DNA from: Megaleporinus macrocephalus
Taxonomy: Eukaryota; Chordata; Actinopteri; Characiformes; Anostomidae
NCBI GenBank assembly: GCA_021613375.1
Contig: CM038702.1
Span: forward strand, 30,695,686 to 30,759,685
Reading direction: 5' to 3'
DNA: 64,000 bases
The position numbers were made by a program, and so were the translations under genes. The stretch's first letter is position 1; every line of letters begins with the position of its first letter. The notes beneath the pieces were generated by a model that saw only the letters and a program-made list of their open reading frames with translations, did not search any database and was not told the origin of the DNA. Positions 58,562 to 64,000 of the stretch are shown piece after piece.

Positions 58562-61500
58562 TCAGCAGACAACGCAGGAGTTCTCAGATTTGGTGCGTTT
58601 TGGTGTGGCAGGGATATTGTATGAATAAGAGGGTGTGCTGTATGATGCTGCTGCTGGTGTGGGTTGATATGTAGGTGCTGCTGCAGGTGTGGCTCGGTAT
58701 GTAGTAGCAGGTGTTGCTACTCTAGTAACTGTGGCTGGCTGGGCAGTCGTTCTCCTGACCGTAGCCGGTTTTAGCGGGTAATGGTAAGCTGGTGAACTAG
58801 GGTAAGTTGCTTCCCTGTACTGAATTAGATACTCAGGATAGATCTGATGCTTCTCAAACACCACAAATATGGTTGGGCTGTGGATGTCATTCACACAGCT
58901 GTCGTAGAAATTGGTGTCTCCTCCATCTTTGGAGGGAGGGCGGACATAGCTGGAGTCGCCGACTGTGTAGTCCCCCACGAGAATCCGACAAACAAACATG
59001 CATCGGGTTGTGGAGTCTCCAGTGTAGCCATGAGAGTACTTTGCATCTCTGGCAAAATAACTGCCTGTAAGAAAAGAAAGAAAAAATCCTAACATGAAAA
59101 AACCTCCTTCGGAAAATTTCTATAAGTGCAGTATAGGGTGGGCAATACTAAGGGGTAGGGTGATATGTATCACAATACATTACGTCACAATACGCTTTTC
59201 TGAGTATTTTTTAGAGATTTGAACAACACTGAACAAGTGCATGTATCTTACAGGCATATGTTTGGGCACATTTTGCTAAAAGTAAGTTAATGTCCTCTAC
59301 AGGGAACTTTAGAGCTTAGAACCCAGAAAATACAATAAAAACTATGCTCTAAAATTAGCAGAAAAATATGATATTTCAATTTTTAAAGGATGTGCACTTA
59401 TTGTCATTTTACAAACAATACATGTAATGACTAGGGGGAAGCAAACTTTTGCATATGACTGTGAAAAAGAAAATTTCATGTCTGTAAACAACAATAATGC
59501 AAAGCGCTGTCAGAACAAAATATTGCAATTTTCTAAGGTAATGTAAAAACGTTCTTAACTTTCAGTGTAAGTCAATGTAATAATAGAATTCTAAGAGGAA
59601 GAAGCAGTCTGCATTTTTTTATTATCAAAAATCTATTATCTCTATTAAAATAGAATTTGTGACAAAAATGTAGACAGTGTTGGATTTTGAATAAATATTG
59701 TAGCTGCTGTTCCTACTTGTTCATAAAGAAAATATGATACCCAGAAATGTTTTTAAGTATTGTGGTGTTACAGTTTTGTTATAATGTCCACCGTAACAAT
59801 GTACTTGTTGCATATTATGGACAGAAGGTGACGGCCTAGTGCCAGACATTTATTCTCCTTAGTATTTCTGCCTCACTTTGGTGAACTTAATGTATATTTC
59901 AAGAGAGTACCTTTCCCATAGGCTGTGCCATGGGCGCCACAGATTCTCCAGTCAAAGTTAGTGCGGCAGATGGCGTCTATGTGTTTGGGATCTGTTCCAT
60001 GAAACAGCTGTTTTTCTGCCACATTTCGTCCTGCTTTATTCTTCTTCATGACGTCCTTCTGCCTGTAAGAACATTTCAAATCAAGAGGTGCTCCATGCTG
60101 GAATGAGCACCTTATACTTGCCAGTAAGACTGAATTCCATACTAGGCTCATACAGTGAGGACAAATATGGACAAACTACTACTATTATAATATTACATAG
60201 TGTGACTGCAACGCACATTACAGTATATTACATTTTTTTATTGACCATTGTCCAACCAATTGTATTCCTTATAACTAAACACGCAGGTTTTATTCAGATT
60301 GATTTATGTAAATTAGCTCGATTCTGATTGGGTGTGCTGTATTGTGCCCCAAAAGCAATTCAAGGTTGAAACACTCCTTATAACATCGATGCCGCCTAGT
60401 CATGGCTAAACTGCTACAGGCTGTAAAGGTGAATGTTGATTTTCATGACATTACAAAAATGGTCAAAACCTCTTTTGTTGGGTTACACAAACACTTTCAT
60501 TGATCACAGTGCCTATATAAAACAATACTAATGTCACATTTGAACATTCTGATTGGTTAGAGGGCTTATTTGTATATCTTAGTCTTTTGGGATGTTGGTA
60601 CTGCAAAACTTTGTATCATGCAGGCCTATCACAGACGATAAGAACATACCACTGATACACTTCCCAGAGGGCTTTGTTTTGAATTCTCTCTATCTGCTGA
60701 ATGTTGAAACCATGCATGGTGGCACTGAACAGGTTCTGGATCTCCTTGTACTCTGCAGAAGTGCTCTGCAGCTGTACTTTCTGTGTGAAGACAAATAATG
60801 TAAGTTTTTTTTCTCAGTGTCATGACAGTACAGTCAGGTTAACAAACTTATCAGGACAATGATGTCACTGTTATGCTTACAAATAGAGATTCAGTGTTTT
60901 ACATGGAATGTTGAACTTTTAGGAGTAAATAAGACAAAACAAACACAAATACAGAATACAAAAGCAAACAAACTAAAATATTAGCATATTGAGGTATAAA
61001 GGACTGTTTCAAAATAATGTATGTGAATAAAACAAAAAGTCACCTCAAAACCAGTCTCACGTGTCAGTGCCTTATCCCAGTGGCTCGGTAGAGCTTTAAA
61101 GTTGATCTGCCTCTTGCTGAGAACAAAAACAGCAAGTTTACCAGTGTTTTGCATCACAAATGCTGTTTAAAATATTAAAGTCTTCTTTTCCTACCTCGTT
61201 CTGATAGTCTGTGCATCTGCTGCAGACACAAATTCAGGTCGACGCCTCACCAGCTTTTTGGTCCCGTAGCGCTTGTTTGTCTGTATCATATCTGAAGAGG
61301 AAGATTAGATTTTTCTTAATATTACTCATAACACATGTGTTTTGACAATGACCCTGTTTCCAACAAGGTTTGCTGACTGTTTAAAATGTAAATAAAAACA
61401 AAACACAATGTGCAAATCATTAAGACCCCTATTTAAAAAAAGGTACAAGGACAGTATAACAAATGTTGAACAAATCAAATGTTTTGCCAACTTGAATTTC

Positions 61501-63921
61501 AGCTGCTCAAAGGTTCCATGTCCCCTTTGTTGTTTTGTTCATTTCGTACTGCGGCAAATGTTTGTAGTGCATGATGGTTTGGACTGCAGGCGGGGAAGTT
61601 TGGCAAGCAGACTACTACATGCCGAAGGTTATGTGGTATTGTCTTGCTGAAATAAGCAAGAACTTGAAAGAAAAAGACGTCTTCTGGATGGCTGTATACG
61701 TTCGGCCCAAACGTTCACAGACAGACGCTAAATATTTACTATGCAAACCATGAACTGATTTGCATGCCACAAAATGATCTAAGCCAGTATGTATTACCAC
61801 ATATGCAGGATCTAAAAATGATAAACAGTATTATGTCCATGTTGTTGTTTCTCCAGCCAAATTCCTCACCTACCTTTCAGCCCCAATTTCCTTCTCTCCT
61901 CCCTCCCTAGTGCTTTGTGTATAAATAGACCTGTGTTTGTCCATGTGTGGCCCTTTTCCTCCTCGAGTCCTCGAGGTAACAGCACTTACTGGCAGGTTTA
62001 AAATAAACATTGTTCATTTATTGATTTATTTTGTGCAAACCATGGCAACAGCATTTCAAATGTTAGGTGATGTGATATCCTAATCCTAATTCACACCACA
62101 TTTATTGTACCTAACACTGAAACGCAGCTGTGCTGGTTATACATGCTAAGTGCTGCAGGCAGATATCGTGCCTGTACAAAAAGCCTCTATATGATATGGT
62201 GTACATTTTAGCACACCCTCACACCACAGAGTCAGATTTCTGACTGAGAAGCTACTCAAGTAAAAAAACACACAAGTAAAACATGCTGTAGCTCTCGTTC
62301 ATTAGACGAAACGGGTCGTTCCAAGCGGCCTCAAGCCTAAGCTGCCAAAAACTCTCAGAAGGTAAAGGTAATGGTACCTTGGAAGCAGAGGGTATATGAT
62401 TGTGAACCAGCCATGAATTCCACTACTGCTTTGTTGTTCTGTGTATATTTCTGCTCCAGTTCTTCACTGGTGATTGAAGCTGTGTTGTGGCCGCCACGCT
62501 GAAGGACAAAGAAATATTGTCATTGTGACTGTTAGCATGCTCTACTTATGGAATTGCTTAAAGAAGCTAACTCTAGGATTGTCATCTTTAACTACAGATA
62601 TCTGGTTAGTAAAAACATTTTGTCCCTTTAATCAAATATTTTAAAATATAATACAATCAGTATATCTACTATCTATTATCTATCTCCGGAACATCTGGAT
62701 ATTTTTGTTCCTCACTGAAATCCACAAATATCACCCGCTCTCATTACTCACCGCAGATGCATACTGGATCCAGCTGCCATATTCATCCTCCCAGTGCCAG
62801 ATCCAGTTGGTGGTGAGGATGAAGTGTGGTTGGACCACTGAGGACACCGTGGACAGACGCCTCACAGGGTTAGATCCATGAGTCATCGTATCAAAACACA
62901 CTGGATTGATGCCGGAGCTTCAACAGAAAGAAGTAGCGAAAGACAAAACAGTTTAAATACCTGCCCTTACATGGTCTGTGTTTCAAATGTTGTTTACATG
63001 TTTACATCAGGCGCAAATTGCATTGTTTATAGCCTTTTCATTTCCTCTCATGTTTGAATACCCCTGATTTCCCAATGCTATTGTCACATTTAATTTGATA
63101 AATATAGAAGACAATCTAAAAAAGCTGAAAATGTACACACAAAACACCACCCAGGCTAGCACATAAACAGCAACAAACACTCTCAGAAGACAAACACTCT
63201 CTGAAGGTGTTGTCAGTGACTCATTAGGTAAGATACAACTCATATTAGGTTTTGAAGCCAAACAGCACAGCCTGTAATTAAAGAAAGAGTGCTGTGCATT
63301 TGAAAATATTACAAAAATCATTTGCAGCTGCACTTTAAAACTACACTGCAGCATATCAAATCATCAATATGTTCAATACTAGTTATTGTAAAACTGCTGC
63401 AAGGACATCTAACCTGTAATAAAATAGGCAGATAATTGCTGCTAATGTAAGGTGCGTTAACAGTTCCTTTTTATTCTAACATTATTTTATTATATGCAGA
63501 TCTCTGAGCTTTACAGACCAAAGTAAGGCTTCCTACCTGTAAGTCTTTGCTGGGTCACAGTAATCTTTCTCTATCACCTCGTTGTTAAGAAGAGCTACCC
63601 AGGCAGCTCCATCTTTAACCTCCCATTTATAGGGAAGTTTGGAGTGCTCTCTCACACATTTATCTGCACGACAGAAACAGCGTGTTCTACTTAACATACG
63701 TTGAGGCTTGAAGAGGTTTTAGGATCGATTTGTAAAATGTAAGGGTCTTGGTTTAAGTATATGTGGAATACATATACATCCAATACATAAATTGTTGCTA
63801 TGTCAGTATAAGCAGCATCATCTGGATAACACACACATACACACACAAAATTAACTGTTTCCTGCCTTACCGCCATGCTTGCAACTTCCTTTGACAAAGT
63901 ACATGCAGATCTCAGTTTTTT
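58562..63921 (-). CDS. parp12: Gene D (partial, 5' end outside window): PARP12 with short Ala/Pro/Tyr-rich tail and CaaX box
   Basis: Exons 4-12 only: 63921-63871, 63663-63537, 62917-62752, 62498-62378, 61291-61195, 61116-61044, 60780-60650, 60062-59911, 59064-58562. Phases match genes A-C; 473 residues are visible. The visible part begins inside zinc finger 5 (CMYFVKGSCKHGDKCVREH), then WWE1, WWE2 (WIWHWEDEYGSW) and the ART domain (QLFHGT, GSYFARDAKYSH, YPEYLIQY). The linker MIQTNKRYGTKKLVRRRPEF and the ART core look closest to mammalian PARP12. The roughly 85-residue tail repeats Ala-Thr-Pro/Thr-Tyr units and ends PKRTKSENSCVVC, a CaaX-like box with basic residues upstream. Exons 1-3, encoding fingers 1-4, should lie to the right of 64000. 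Confidence 0.88.
61345..61480. repeat. Dispersed repeat fragment in gene D intron 7
   Basis: The phrases aaaacacaatgtgcaaatca and acaaatgttgaacaaatcaa resemble a common fish DNA-transposon-derived repeat. Ends are not visible. Confidence 0.35.
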
Positions 63922-64000
63922 CTGAGGAAACAGAACATCAATTTGCATTCAATAAAATAATATCTGAGGTCAGATTTAATAGCACCATGTTTTTCTTGCT

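Overview
This looks like nuclear DNA from a teleost fish. It is AT-rich, has long (TA)n tracts, large intronic and intergenic minisatellites, Tc1/mariner remnants, a tRNA-derived SINE and a 5'-truncated L1/Tx1-type LINE, and its genes have many exons with GT-AG introns. I cannot name the species from sequence alone.

The dominant content is a head-to-tail array of four PARP12/ZC3HAV1-type genes, all on the minus strand: A (9153-18129), B (32110-44055), C (47157-56256) and D (58562 to beyond the right edge). Each full copy has twelve coding exons with the same intron phases. They encode five CCCH zinc fingers, two WWE domains, a PARP catalytic domain with His-Tyr retained, and a C-terminal tail unique to that copy. 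I rebuilt every exon from splice sites and the frames close exactly: A 1140 aa, B 744 aa, C 1010 aa, and 473 visible residues for D. In mammals this family consists of interferon-induced, RNA-binding antiviral mono-ADP-ribosyltransferases, so the array is best read as an expanded innate-immunity cluster. The copies differ in instructive ways. C and D end in CaaX-type boxes and A and B do not. A has a tail of about 536 residues built of repeats. B has lost 24 codons of exon 8. A and B share an almost identical exon 1 although the rest has diverged.

Region by region: 1-9150 holds a GC/CpG-rich stretch, two Tc1-like families and other repeat debris. 9153-18412 is gene A and its promoter. 18700-21200 is repeat-rich, with a hAT-like non-autonomous element. 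21203-22950 is a 34-bp minisatellite. 23398-26549 is a six-exon gene (E) that I do not recognise, with a duplicated last exon. 26718-30185 holds 65-bp and 72-bp tandem arrays. 30190-32109 shows little. 32110-44055 is gene B, with a LINE nested in an older repeat in intron 9. 44056-47156 shows little. 47157-56370 is gene C, with a consensus ISRE just upstream of its start. 56400-58560 shows little. 58562-64000 is gene D (exons 4-12; exons 1-3 lie outside the window).

No computation or database search was possible. Family assignments are by motif recognition, and exon edges come from reading splice consensus and checking phase.
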